NCBI GenBank assembly: GCA_004154925.1
Contig: QJNS01000168.1
Span: forward strand, 107,562 to 171,561
Source: Monosporascus cannonballus
Lineage: Eukaryota > Ascomycota > Sordariomycetes > Xylariales
Reading direction: 5' to 3'
Length of the DNA stretch: 64,000 bases
Below are positions 52,360-61,780 of the stretch, piece by piece (the first letter of the stretch is position 1; each line of letters opens with the position of its first letter). The translations under genes were made by a program, and so were the position numbers. The notes beneath the pieces were generated by a model. That model was given only the letters and a program-made list of their open reading frames with translations, was not told the origin of the DNA and searched no databases.

Positions 52360-53686
52360 AGTTTATTCTAAATGATATAGCACTAAAACTAAGAATATTG
52401 CCAATAATATTACTATACTAAATAAACCTTCGGCCCGCTTAAGTCATCTTTCACCGCTATGCGAGGAATTTATAGAATGATTCAGAGGTTTCGTAGATGC
52501 AGAAGGATGTTTCCTTATTATTCATAGAAAAGGTAATACCTTTGAATTCGAATTTAGTATTAAATTACATATTGACGATAAAGCAGTCTTAGAACATATT
52601 CTAAGCAAATTAGGTGTAGGAGTCATTCGGGTTGATCGTAATGGTACTAGTATAACTTAGAAAGTTGCAAATCAAAAGGAATTAGCAGTTATCGTGGCTT
52701 TATTTTCTAAATATAGTCTAAATACTACTAAACATCTTAATTTCCTTGCTTTTGCTAAAGCATATAATCTCTATATGACTAATCAAAGTCCAATGGAACG
52801 TGGAGCAATTACACCTGTACTAAAGGATCTTAAAAATAGTATGAACAGTAAAAGAACAAACTTTGATATGCCTAAATATCACTTCATAATTAATAGTTAC
52901 TGACTTCTAGGGTTCTTTGAAGGTGATGGTTCATTTTACTTCAGTAGTGATAGAAATACAATTGTATTTCTATTAACACAGAAAGGTAACTTGGATTTAA
53001 TGAATGCTATTAAATAATTCTTACTAAACTTAGTAGCTAATAGTAATATAAGTGATGTAAAGAGCAATATCATAAAGGTTGAATCAAAAGATAGAGGTCT
53101 GACTATTTTAAGTATTTATTCCTGCGAAGCGCTACGAAGTAAGCGCTCATTTATGAGCGCTCATTTATGTGCGCTACGAAGTAAGCGCTTCGCAGGAATA
53201 CATTCAATTAGTAATCATTCCTTTATTTGATGATTTAATCTTTCGTAGTAAAAAAATATTTAGACTATTGTGACGGTAAAGCTATCTTAAGTATCTTTAA
53301 CAAAGGTTTACATTATTTACCAGAAGGTCAAGAACTAATTACCTATATTGTTGGTCAAATGAACAATAATTGATTATCTACATCCAAGGTTTCATTAGTT
53401 AATAGAGAAAGACTTCTAGAAGATCTAGCTCTTTTATTGAGTCAACCATCTAATTATGCATTAATTGATAGAAGAGTATTCATTAAATAAATATCGAAAT
53501 ACTAATAAAGCTGTAGCTGTAGAACTAATTGAATTACCTAGTGGTAGTTCAAACATTTAGTCAGCTAACAGAATGTGCTAATTATTTAGGAGTATCTTTA
53601 TCAACAGTATATAACAGAGTACAAAAATCCAATCAATTTCAATTTAGTAATAAATTAGTGTATTTACGTAAAATGATACCATCTTA
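52360..53686 (+). pseudogene. LAGLIDADG endonuclease with many nonsense codons
   Basis: The leader has VYSKWYSTKTK, then EFIEWFRGFVDAEGCFLII (motif 1, about 52465). In-frame TAG near 52658. FSKYSLNTTKHLNFLAFAKA and YWLLGFFEGDGSFYF (motif 2, about 52900) follow. TAA near 53016, a 76-bp GC palindrome at 53121-53196 in the coding region, and multiple later frameshifts; the NUMOD-like tail (LTECANYLGVSLSTVYNRV across frames) is still visible to about 53686. Clearly dead. Confidence 0.85.
53121..53196 (+). repeat. GC-rich palindromic mobile cluster (type 1)
   Basis: 76 bp with perfect 12-bp terminal inverted repeats (cctgcgaagcgc / gcgcttcgcagg), internal acgaagtaagcgc direct repeats and tcatttatgagcgc hairpins. 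Other members are at 5586-5660, 7218-7257 and 59198-59265 (opposite orientation). Confidence 0.9.
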
Positions 53687-53801
53687 ATTGACGGTGCAAT
53701 TCTTTGCTTAGTTGCAAAGAGATATTTCATCTACATATGACTGGGGGCTGACTATATATATATTTAAGTATTAGTAGTTTAAAGGCCACTAATATATTGT
53801 A

Positions 53802-53873
53802 GGATTAGTGGTCAAGTGGTACGACATGGCTCTTTCAATGCCACTATCGCGGGTTCGAATCCCGTCTAATCTA
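53802..53873 (+). tRNA. trnE: tRNA-Glu(UUC)
   Basis: Acceptor GGATTAG / CTAATCT, anticodon stem TGGC / GCCA with loop containing ctttcaa (UUC), T-arm GCGGG-ttcgaat-CCCGT. Confidence 0.88.
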
Positions 53874-53876
53874 GGA

Positions 53877-53896
53877 TGTATAGTGATATAGTGTAT
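53877..53896 (+). promoter_or_regulatory. Candidate promoter before a nad4L-leader ORF
   Basis: tgtatagtgatatagtgtat shares a 16-base core with the word before rnl at 29797. Confidence 0.35.
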
Positions 53897-54165
53897 ACTA
53901 TATCTCAATTAAATTAAAAATCTTAATTTAACTTTACACAGGTAACTTAATCTCTAATTAGTCTAATAAGGGGGCTAAGCAGCAATCACTTAACTTTACC
54001 CTTGGTAAAAAGGAGGAAAGGAGTAAACCAGTCGACTGGAAATTTGCCCTATATCTTATTAATTATTATATATTAAAACCCTTTAATGTATTTAATAGAG
54101 AGAGAGCCCGCCTACAGCTTCGCAAAAAATAATAATACAATAATTTAATTTTTAAAATATACATA

Positions 54166-55833
54166 ATGCAAATTACACTAATACTTTTTGGAATAAGGAT
54201 TGCAGATTTCTTGTTCAATAGCAAAAATATTATATTAGGATCTATAAGCTTAGATCTGTTTTCTATCTCCTGCATTTTATTAGGTAGTTTAATTAGCATA
54301 GATGGGGTATATGGATTATTGCTAATCCAAACCTGATCTAGCTACCTGTTGATACTTTGAGCTGATGCTTATTTGTACACCGATCTCGTTTGATCGTGAT
54401 CGGCTAGGTATTTAGTAACTATTCTTTTATATGTACAGATAGTTTCTGGCTTTTTTGGTAGAAAAGTTAGAGTTAGCGGCGTAAATACTATTCTATTAAA
54501 TACAGGAAGCAAGTTCGGTATTCTAAATAGAAATAAATTTATTTTTAGAGCATTTTCATCAGAAGCAGATAAGGGTAATTCAAACTTACAGCCCGTTACT
54601 TGCATAATTAAAGAACACAGTGATCCGAATTCAGTTTTAATTGAACTTTCAAATGGAGAATCATGAATTCTTACTCGTGAATTTATAGAATGATTTAGAG
54701 GGTTTACAGATGCAGAGGGAAATTTCCATATATATGAAGATACAAGGGGATCTAGCTTTGAGTTTAGATTTAGTATTGGCTTACATATGGACGATATAGC
54801 AGCTTTAGAATACATTAAGGATAATTTGCATATAGGAGTAGTAAGAAAAGACTTAAAAAATCCTGTGGCTTCTTATAGGGTTAAAGGACTAAAAGAAATT
54901 TCTATTGTAGTTGCTATTTTTAAAAAATTTCATTTGAACACAACTAAACACCTTGATTTTTTAAAATTTGAGAAAGCTTTTAAGCTTTACATGGAGAATC
55001 GAAGTAAGGAAGGACGTATTATAATTAAACCTGTTATTTCTAATCTTAAAAGAGAAATGAACTCACTTAAAACTGAATTTAACAGATCTGAAGATCATAA
55101 AATAGTAATTACTGAAGGATGATTATTAGGATTCTCAGAGGGTGATGGTACATTCCACTATATTATTTCTAAAGAATCCTTTACATACTCTATTGGCCAA
55201 AAAGATAATGAAGCTCTAATGATAGCCATAAAGAACTTTTTAGAATCAAGAGTTACTGAGGGTTCAATTAATTCCGTTGAAAGGGATGCAGCTAAGATTT
55301 ATCCATGTAAACCAGGTGTATTACAATTAACCATTAGAGACCTAGGGTTCATAGAATCGGTTATTATTCCGTTATTTGATAATCTTACTTGACATACTAA
55401 GAAAAAATTAGATTATGTAGATTGAAAATTAATTATAGAATTAAGAAAGAAAGGACATCATCACAGTGAAGAAGGTAATTATTTAATAGCTCGTATAGTA
55501 GGTCAAATGAACAATAATCGATTATCTACCTCTGATGTTCCTAAAGTTGATAGGACTTTATTATTGCAAGAGATTGCTAATTTATTACTGGAATCTAATT
55601 ACACATCAAAAGAGGGAAAAGTATGAATCGAGTCTTTGAATAGATTTAAAAATGATAATACAAGAAAAACTGTACAATTACTAGAAGAGTCTACAGGTAA
55701 GTTAATAAACACCTTTAAAACTCAATCTTCTTGTGCAGAGTTCTTTAATATATCTGAAGCAGGAATTAGGAAAAGATTAAAAAGTAAAACTATATTTTAC
55801 TATGAAGGTTCAAGAGTTTATCTTACAAGATAA
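54166..55833 (+). CDS. Free-standing LAGLIDADG endonuclease with nad4L/nad5 leader (copy 2)
   Basis: 555 intact table-4 codons. MQITLILFGIRIADFLFNSK-NIIL follows ND4L loosely; later [17 protein letters not shown] matches the start of ND5 ([14 protein letters not shown]), so both gene starts are fused in one leader. Then FRAFSSEADK, and the endonuclease: EFIEWFRGFTDAEGNFHIY (motif 1, about 54682), FKKFHLNTTKHLDFLKF, GWLLGFSEGDGTFHY (motif 2, about 55119), HHHSEEGNYLIARIVGQMNN and a NUMOD-like tail (FKTQSSCAEFFNISEAGIRK). No flanking intron core is visible. Confidence 0.87.
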
Positions 55834-56469
55834 AAACGGAAGTATATTTAATACCTGTTAGATAGCATGTACACTTTAATTTAGTTTCGATCCATGTAAG
55901 ACCACTTAAGTGAATATAATGATTTAGCACCTATTTTTAATCTTTTAACATAAATATATATAATATATTATTTATAATATATTATTTATAAAGATTATGA
56001 TGTAGTAGGTTTACACTTTTATTAAAAATCTTAGCATGAGGTTCGATTCCTCCATAATCTTGTGAAATATTTGTATAATTATTTAGCTTCTATCTTTACA
56101 CTACCCTCTGCGATGCAGAGGGTAAAGGTAGGGAGCTTACGGTTTATAGTGTATTATTGTATTATATAAACTTCACCTAAATATTTACTTAATTACCTAA
56201 AAAAAAAGTAGGTACTCTAAAAAGTCTTGTTAATAAGGTGGCTTGGTAGTCATATTTAAGTCAGCTACATCGTAAAAACGAGAGTGGGGTGTGCCTCTAA
56301 AAAAAAATATTCATTGACAGAATGGTTCGAACTAAAATTTATAGTGATAGAGTTTTCGAACCTTTGAAAAATTAAAGAAATATTCTTAATTACAAGGTAA
56401 TCAAACTCTGTCACCTTTAATTTATAATAAGGATACATTTTACAATAATTTAATTTTAATAAATATACA
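55834..56469 (+). other. Spacer with a tRNA-like structure and a promoter-like word
   Basis: At 55989-56062 an acceptor-like pair AAGATTATG / CATAATCTT, a D-arm TGTA-gtaggtt-TACA and a T-arm TGAGG-ttcgatt-CCTCC are present, but the anticodon region (ttttattaaaaa) forms no 7-base loop, so I cannot assign an amino acid. At 56336 is aatttatagtgatagagttt. Confidence 0.45.
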
Positions 56470-58220
56470 ATGAATATTACACTAATACTTTTTTAATAGG
56501 AATCTTAGGGTTCGTGTTAAATAGAAAAAATATTATATCACGTACTAGAAAATTCTTGATATTGGAAAGTTATCACAGTGTAGACTTAATAGGTCCTACC
56601 TTTAACCCATTAAGTGAAGGTCTTTTTATATTAACCTTAACTTTATCATTATCAAGGTTTATGGTTTCCGGCTTCTTTGGTAGAGAAGCTGGTGTTAGCA
56701 GTCATACAGGAAGATTTATTGTAGGGTATAATATAATAAAATCATTTACAGAAGCAATTACTATTCAATTTAAAAGTGAGGTTATAAATAAACGTGTTTT
56801 ACGCTTTAAGTTTAATAATTTATTTAATGCTGTTCATCCTTCATTAATTCCATTATCACCTTTTTTTTCGGCGTCTCCGGTACGATTCTTAAACTTCAGG
56901 TCATACTCTTCTATCTCTGATGCGAAGGTAAGTTCTAAATTCCAACCTAATGTTGGCTTAATTAAAGATCATAAAGATCCAGAATTTACTACAATTGAAT
57001 TACCTAATGGGGAACAACTAACCTTATCGCTAGATTTCATCGAATGATTTCGGGGTTTCACCGACGCTGAGGGTTGCTTTTTTATTTCAAATCCTTCTCG
57101 TTCGAATTACAGCTTTAATTTTAGTATTGTTCTACATATTGACGATGTTGCACCATTGGAGTATATAAAAAATACTTTACAAATTGGTAGGGTAAATACG
57201 TATAAAAAGCATAACATGGCTACTCTTAATATTAGTTCGCGAAAAGAAATCGGAATTCTTTTGGCAATTTTTTCGAAATACAACTTAAATACTACAAAAC
57301 ATCTTAATTTCTTAGCTTTCAAACAAGCTTTTACAATTTATGTGGAAAATAATCGGGAAGACCGTGACGCAGTGAAACCTATTATTGATAGTATAAAGGG
57401 CAATATGAATAAACTCAGAGCTGATTTTTGTATGCCTAATAGTCACCAAGTTTTAGTTACGGAAGGTTGATTGCTTGGTTTTACCGAGGGTGATGGAAGC
57501 TTTCACTATTCTATTTCGAAAGAAATGTTTACATTTTCTTTAGGCCAAAAAGACAACGAAGTTTTAATGTATGCTATAAAGGACTTTTTAGACTCAATAG
57601 TTATTCAGCAATCCACCGCCTTTGGCTTATGCTCCGCATTAGAAACAGTCGATAAAAAGACAGTAAATATTTACCCTGCTAAACCTGGGTTTTTAAATTT
57701 AGTTGTAAAAGACTTAAAATTCATAGAGTCTGCCATCATTCCCTTGTTTGACAGATTAACTTGACATACCAAAAAAGAATTAGACTATCAGGATTGAAAA
57801 GATATTATCAAGTTACGTAAAAATGGGGTTCATTATTTACCCGAGGGTCAAGCTTTAATAAAGCGTATTGCATGTCAAATGAATAAATATCGTTTATCTA
57901 ATTCAAATGCACCGAGAATTGATAGAACTCTCCTTAAAGCAGAGATCAATAAATTATTGAGTGAACCATCAAACTACGTGTCTAAAAAAGGAAAGGCTTG
58001 AATTATTTCTTTAAATAGATTTAAATTAGATACTCTAGCAAAAGCAGTTCAATTAGTAGAAGTGTCTAGTGGTAATATTTTAAAAACCTTTAAAACTCAA
58101 ACAAATTGTGCAGATTTTTTTAATATATCTGAAACTGCAATTCGGAAGAGGTTAAAAAAAGAAACTCAATTTGAATTTGAAGGTTTAATAGTATATCTTA
58201 GAAGAGTGAATAATAATTAA
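56470..58220 (+). CDS. Free-standing LAGLIDADG endonuclease with nad4L/nad5 leader (copy 3)
   Basis: The 5' flank and MNITLILF are those of nad4L, but the T-run is one base short (six T), so the first codons are out of frame with the rest. Past the run the leader reads GILGFVLNRKNIISRTRKF (ND4L) and later MVSGFFGREAGVS (ND5). Then LNFRSYSSISD and the endonuclease: [19 protein letters not shown] (about 57034), FSKYNLNTTKHLNFL, GWLLGFTEGDGSFHY (about 57468), HYLPEGQALIKRIACQMNK and a NUMOD-like tail, stop at 58218-58220. A 30-bp GC cluster at 57615-57644 is kept in frame. Translation may start at GTG 56514. Confidence 0.85.
57615..57644 (+). repeat. GC cluster (type 2), in frame in an endonuclease
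   Basis: accgcctttggcttatgctc then cgcattagaa, 30 bp, identical to 10328-10357, where it breaks the host frame. A partial copy is at 13915-13937. Confidence 0.9.
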
Positions 58221-59292
58221 TATCTTAGGTTAGACCTAGAAACTACAGCACGCCGTTCACCTTTAAATAATCGTCTATTCCTAATACGGAGGATAATAAA
58301 CCTCCGTATCTTTCCGGATTTTACTATTAATAAGCTCCACCTACTAAAAGTAAAGACTAAAAAGGATATAAATAAAAAAAAAAATTACAGCAAGCTCTTG
58401 TTTTATGAATAATCTTTAGTCATTTTGTTTAATGTAATATAATATGAATCAGAATAGATTAATCAAGAGATAAATAAAGCATTTCAATTTAATCGCCTCC
58501 GATATATGTGTAGGTTAAATTATACTTTAATTAAAAAAAAAATTATAATTTAATGTGGATTGGTGTAATTAGTAAAAATTAACAAAGAAGCTAAAACTAA
58601 GCTAAATCTTAATTAGGGATGAATGAAGCTCTGGATCTGTGTTTTTATTATGTTTGCACCCTGTATTTTATCTAGTTTTCTAATAAGGTTATTAGAAAAC
58701 TATAATTGGAGCCTGTTAATCACTTTCTGTGCGGAGCGCGGAGCGGTGTTAAATATGAATAAAAAATAATTAATATAAAATAGGTGCTTGCGCCTCCTAC
58801 TTTTATATCTTGTTCATATTTATTACAAACTAATTTATGTTTATTATTTTTCATAATTTTATCATATAATTTTTATTATGATGTTGTTAAATAGTTTGAT
58901 TTTAACCTATTTACTTATTAATTGCTTTATTTTTCCTGTTATAGCTGACGTAGCGTACAAGCTCTTCCATTGGATGATATTGGTTTTATCAATGAATATA
59001 GTTGCTAGCTCACGATGCTTTAACAAAGGTGTATGATACATGTTATCTTTTTGGAAAGTGAAGCACCTTTATTTCCTGTCTTGCTCAAAATTTATAATCA
59101 TACAACGGTTGTTACCTTATTTTATAGTTATGACAATCTTCATTTAATAATTTTTATTTTCGTTTATTTGTGCCTTATCCCTCTGGCTCTGGGGGGGGCG
59201 CTCATAAATGAGCGCACATAAATGAGCGCTCATAAATGAGCGCTTACTTCGTAGCGCTTCGCAGGAGTAATAAAAATTTTGTTTAATTTAAG
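58221..59292 (+). other. Spacer with trnM fragment and GC clusters
   Basis: 58535-58580 (aaaattataatttaatgtgg, then attggtgtaatta) copies the flank and 5' part of trnM at 60772. Remnants of GC clusters are at 58728-58750 and 58783-58797. A full type 1 palindromic cluster in reverse orientation is at 59198-59265. The frame at 59033-59221 has no recognisable product. Confidence 0.5.
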
Positions 59293-60424
59293 ATGAAAAT
59301 GAAAAAATTTAATTCTATTAATATTTATGCTACACAATTTAGTTGCAGACCTTTTAGCTTTTATCTAATCCCGTACTTTAGTTCGGGATACGGTTTTGTT
59401 GACTCATATCTTTCTAGTCCTGTATCCTTTATGTTACCGATAGCACCACGTTTTTATTCGACTTCACTTCCTTCTCAATTGGTTATTAATTCGACACCAG
59501 ATAATATTGTCTTTACACCAGAAAACTCACCCTCAGGTAAATCTGTTTTATTTTTACCTCCTTTGGGCGCAAGCTCTCCTTTTTTACACTTTATAGAAAA
59601 TACTACAAAAGAAGGGGATTTTATTCCAGATAATTCTGGAAGATTGTTTAATTTCTCGTTATTTAACGATTTTACATCTTCTTTAAATAAAGTAATGAAG
59701 AACTTAGAAGACGGGTATTATATAATAGAATTTTATTTTTATCTTGAGGATGAATTAAATGTTCATAATACTGTTACAGTGGTTTATACTTATGATTTTT
59801 TTAATAAAAAGTGTTTAAATCAAGTCATGGGTAATTTTGGTTATTCTAATTTTTCTTTCTTCTTGGAATATTTTAGTGAAAAGAATAGAAGAGAAAATTG
59901 CGTGATGATAATTATATTAATGACTGAACGGCTTAGAGTAATACTAGAAAACAAAAGTGCAATAAATTTTAATAAAGACACTCTAGTTGTTATAACTAAA
60001 TCTAGTAAAGAGGGATATGAAGGAAGAGATAGCCTTATAAATCTAAAATATAATACACCAGGTTTGAATTTAACTGGAATTAAACGTTACTAGAATTTAA
60101 AAAAATCTATTAAATTTCTACATGAATTTATTTTTAATGATGCATATGTTTTAACAACATATACTTTAATTTTAAATTATTATAATAAAACGGGAGAAAA
60201 TAATTTAGCTATTATGATAGCTAGAAATATTATCTATCAAATATATAAAAAACATTTTAAAAATGAGTTTTATAACTTTCAAAAATTTAAAGACCATTAT
60301 TCTATTGATAATGTATATTTATTAAAGTTTGGTAATATTTTTATTGAGTTATTTACTAATAGTTTTGAAAATCCAGTCTTCACTAGATGATTTCATGATG
60401 GATTATATATTATTATAATCCTTT
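59293..60424 (+). CDS. Orphan ORF with shared leader and an in-frame TAG
   Basis: ATG 59293 opens 266 residues to TAG 60091-60093. Residues about 20-57 are the shared leader (FYLIPYFSSGYGFVDSYLSS, then APRFYST) nearly identical at DNA level to 6046-6158. The body is not recognised: ENSPSGKSVLFLPPLG, GYYIIEFYFYLEDELNVHNT, VMIIILMTERLRVILENKSA. After the TAG the frame stays open for about 110 codons (DAYVLTTYTLILNYYNKTGE, FYNFQKFKDHYSIDNVYLLK) to 60424. The general look, Asn/Tyr-rich with long helices, is like the N-terminal parts of polymerases encoded by fungal mitochondrial plasmids, but I see no catalytic motif. Confidence 0.4.
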
Positions 60425-60771
60425 AGTAGTGGTTTTTATTTTAACATTTTCATTCTTCCTGTCCTTTTAATTGGTTTTTATTCTCATATCTTAATCCTTC
60501 CTGTATTATTATTATTATTATTGTTATTATTGCTTATTATACTTACTATAGCTAATTATTTTTTTTTTATTCATTATATTTTACAAAAATTTATTAGTGA
60601 TTAGGTTTACAGTTTTATGACTTTGTGATATCTAATAATAATAAGGTTTGGTTTGGTTTGGTTTAGTTTGGTTTGGTTTGGTTTGGTTATTCAAGAGGTA
60701 AATAATCAAGCATTGAAAATGCTTTTATCTTAAATTAAATATAATTTTTATTAAAAAAAAATTATATTTTA
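60425..60771 (+). other. Spacer with GGTTT tandem repeat
   Basis: 60644-60687 holds about nine tandem ggttt units, one mutated to agttt. A tta trinucleotide run is at about 60504-60522. No gene. Confidence 0.6.
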
Positions 60772-60842
60772 TGCGGATTAGTGTAATAGTAACATATTTG
60801 ACTCATGATCAAATGATAAGGGTGCAAATCCTTTGTCCGCAT
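60772..60842 (+). tRNA. trnM: tRNA-Met(CAU), first
   Basis: Acceptor TGCGGAT / GTCCGCA, anticodon stem TTTGA / TCAAA with loop ctcatga (CAU), T-arm AAGGG-tgcaaat-CCTTT. Confidence 0.9.
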
Positions 60843-61031
60843 ACAGGAAAATTAGGGAGGAGATAGATATTTTTTCAGAATGAATAGATATCATTGTGTA
60901 AACGCAAGTCATTTTCTGACTCTAATGATTATTAAGTATATTAAGTGTACTTAATAATCTTACTGTCTGATATGCCTTGTAAGTTCGTTAATAAATAATT
61001 TTAGATTAGGATCGCTTTTAAGACATTTTAA

Positions 61032-61104
61032 GAGGCTATAACTTAATTGGTAAAGTGAGCTGCTCATGACAGCTTTGATAAGTGTTCAAGTCACTTTAGC
61101 CTTA
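61032..61104 (+). tRNA. trnM: tRNA-Met(CAU), second
   Basis: Acceptor GAGGCTA / TAGCCTT, anticodon stem AGCTG / CAGCT with loop ctcatga (CAU), T-arm AAGTG-ttcaagt-CACTT. Two trnM genes in this position are normal; which is the initiator is not decided here. Confidence 0.9.
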
Positions 61105-61545
61105 ATCTTTCATTATCACTACGTTTGATAATGAAATATAAAAATCCGAGTGCTGGAATAGGTAGACAGTGCGGTACGGTTCGGCAACAAGGGTAGGAGG
61201 TAGGGGTATGAGAAACTTATATGGTATTATATTATATTTGCGGTTATTCATAAGAAAAATTTGATGGTTGTTTAAGGTGTTGATTATCCATATATATTTT
61301 GGGTAATGTAATTATTATTTACTAAAAGTTTATAGTAATATAATATAACCTAAGTGCTGGAATTGGTATACAGGGAATACGCCCCCTCCCTGGTTATATA
61401 TTTTTATATAAGTAAAATGATAGATTAATCCTTATATTAGATAATTTTTACTAAAAAATTATTAGTGATATACTCCAAATTTTGATATATCTAGCTACCT
61501 AAATATTCGTTTATTTAGGTGTATTATAATATAAACATAGATACA
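61105..61545 (+). other. Spacer with two truncated trnL copies
   Basis: 61144-61180 (atccgagtgctggaataggt, then agacagtgcgg) and 61350-61383 (cctaagtgctggaattggt, then atacagg) match the 5' 30-35 bases of trnL(UAA) at 61546; both lack the rest. A promoter-like gtttatagtaatataat lies at 61329. Confidence 0.7.
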
Positions 61546-61628
61546 ACCTGAGTGCTGGAATTGGCAGACAGTGGATAGTTAAGTTATTCTGAGTTTATCT
61601 CGTGAGTGTTCAAGTCACTCCTCAGGTA
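61546..61628 (+). tRNA. trnL: tRNA-Leu(UAA)
   Basis: Acceptor ACCTGAG / CTCAGGT, anticodon stem GGATA / TATTC with loop gttaagt (UAA), class II variable arm, T-arm GAGTG-ttcaagt-CACTC. Confidence 0.88.
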
Positions 61629-61700
61629 TAGCTCTTGCCCTATAGTAGTTATATATAATATGGTATAAGAACTTTTTATTTAAGTACTTAAGTATTTTAA

Positions 61701-61779
61701 AGAATAGGTAAAAGTTGCAATTTAATTCATTTTTATCATTTAAATAATTAAATTCAAGGTGCGAATCTTTGCTATTCTA
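61701..61779 (+). tRNA. tRNA-like structure, unassigned
   Basis: Acceptor AGAATAG / CTATTCT and T-arm CAAGG-tgcgaat-CTTTG pair well, but the middle is a long AT stretch without a normal D-arm. The word gttgcaa could be an anticodon loop for UGC (Ala) but its stem is poor. It may be a decayed or interrupted tRNA. Confidence 0.35.
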
Positions 61780-61780
61780 A

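Noticed and set aside
53121..53196. Rho-independent terminator
   Set aside because: A strong GC hairpin, but it is inside a (dead) coding region, is repeated elsewhere in both orientations, and fungal mitochondria do not use such terminators.
55989..56062. tRNA gene
   Set aside because: Acceptor, D and T arms pair, but no 7-base anticodon loop forms, so no identity can be given. It is kept only as a tRNA-like structure in the spacer entry.
59033..59221. 62-codon ORF
   Set aside because: Ends inside a GC cluster and has no recognisable product; hydrophobicity reflects T-rich DNA.
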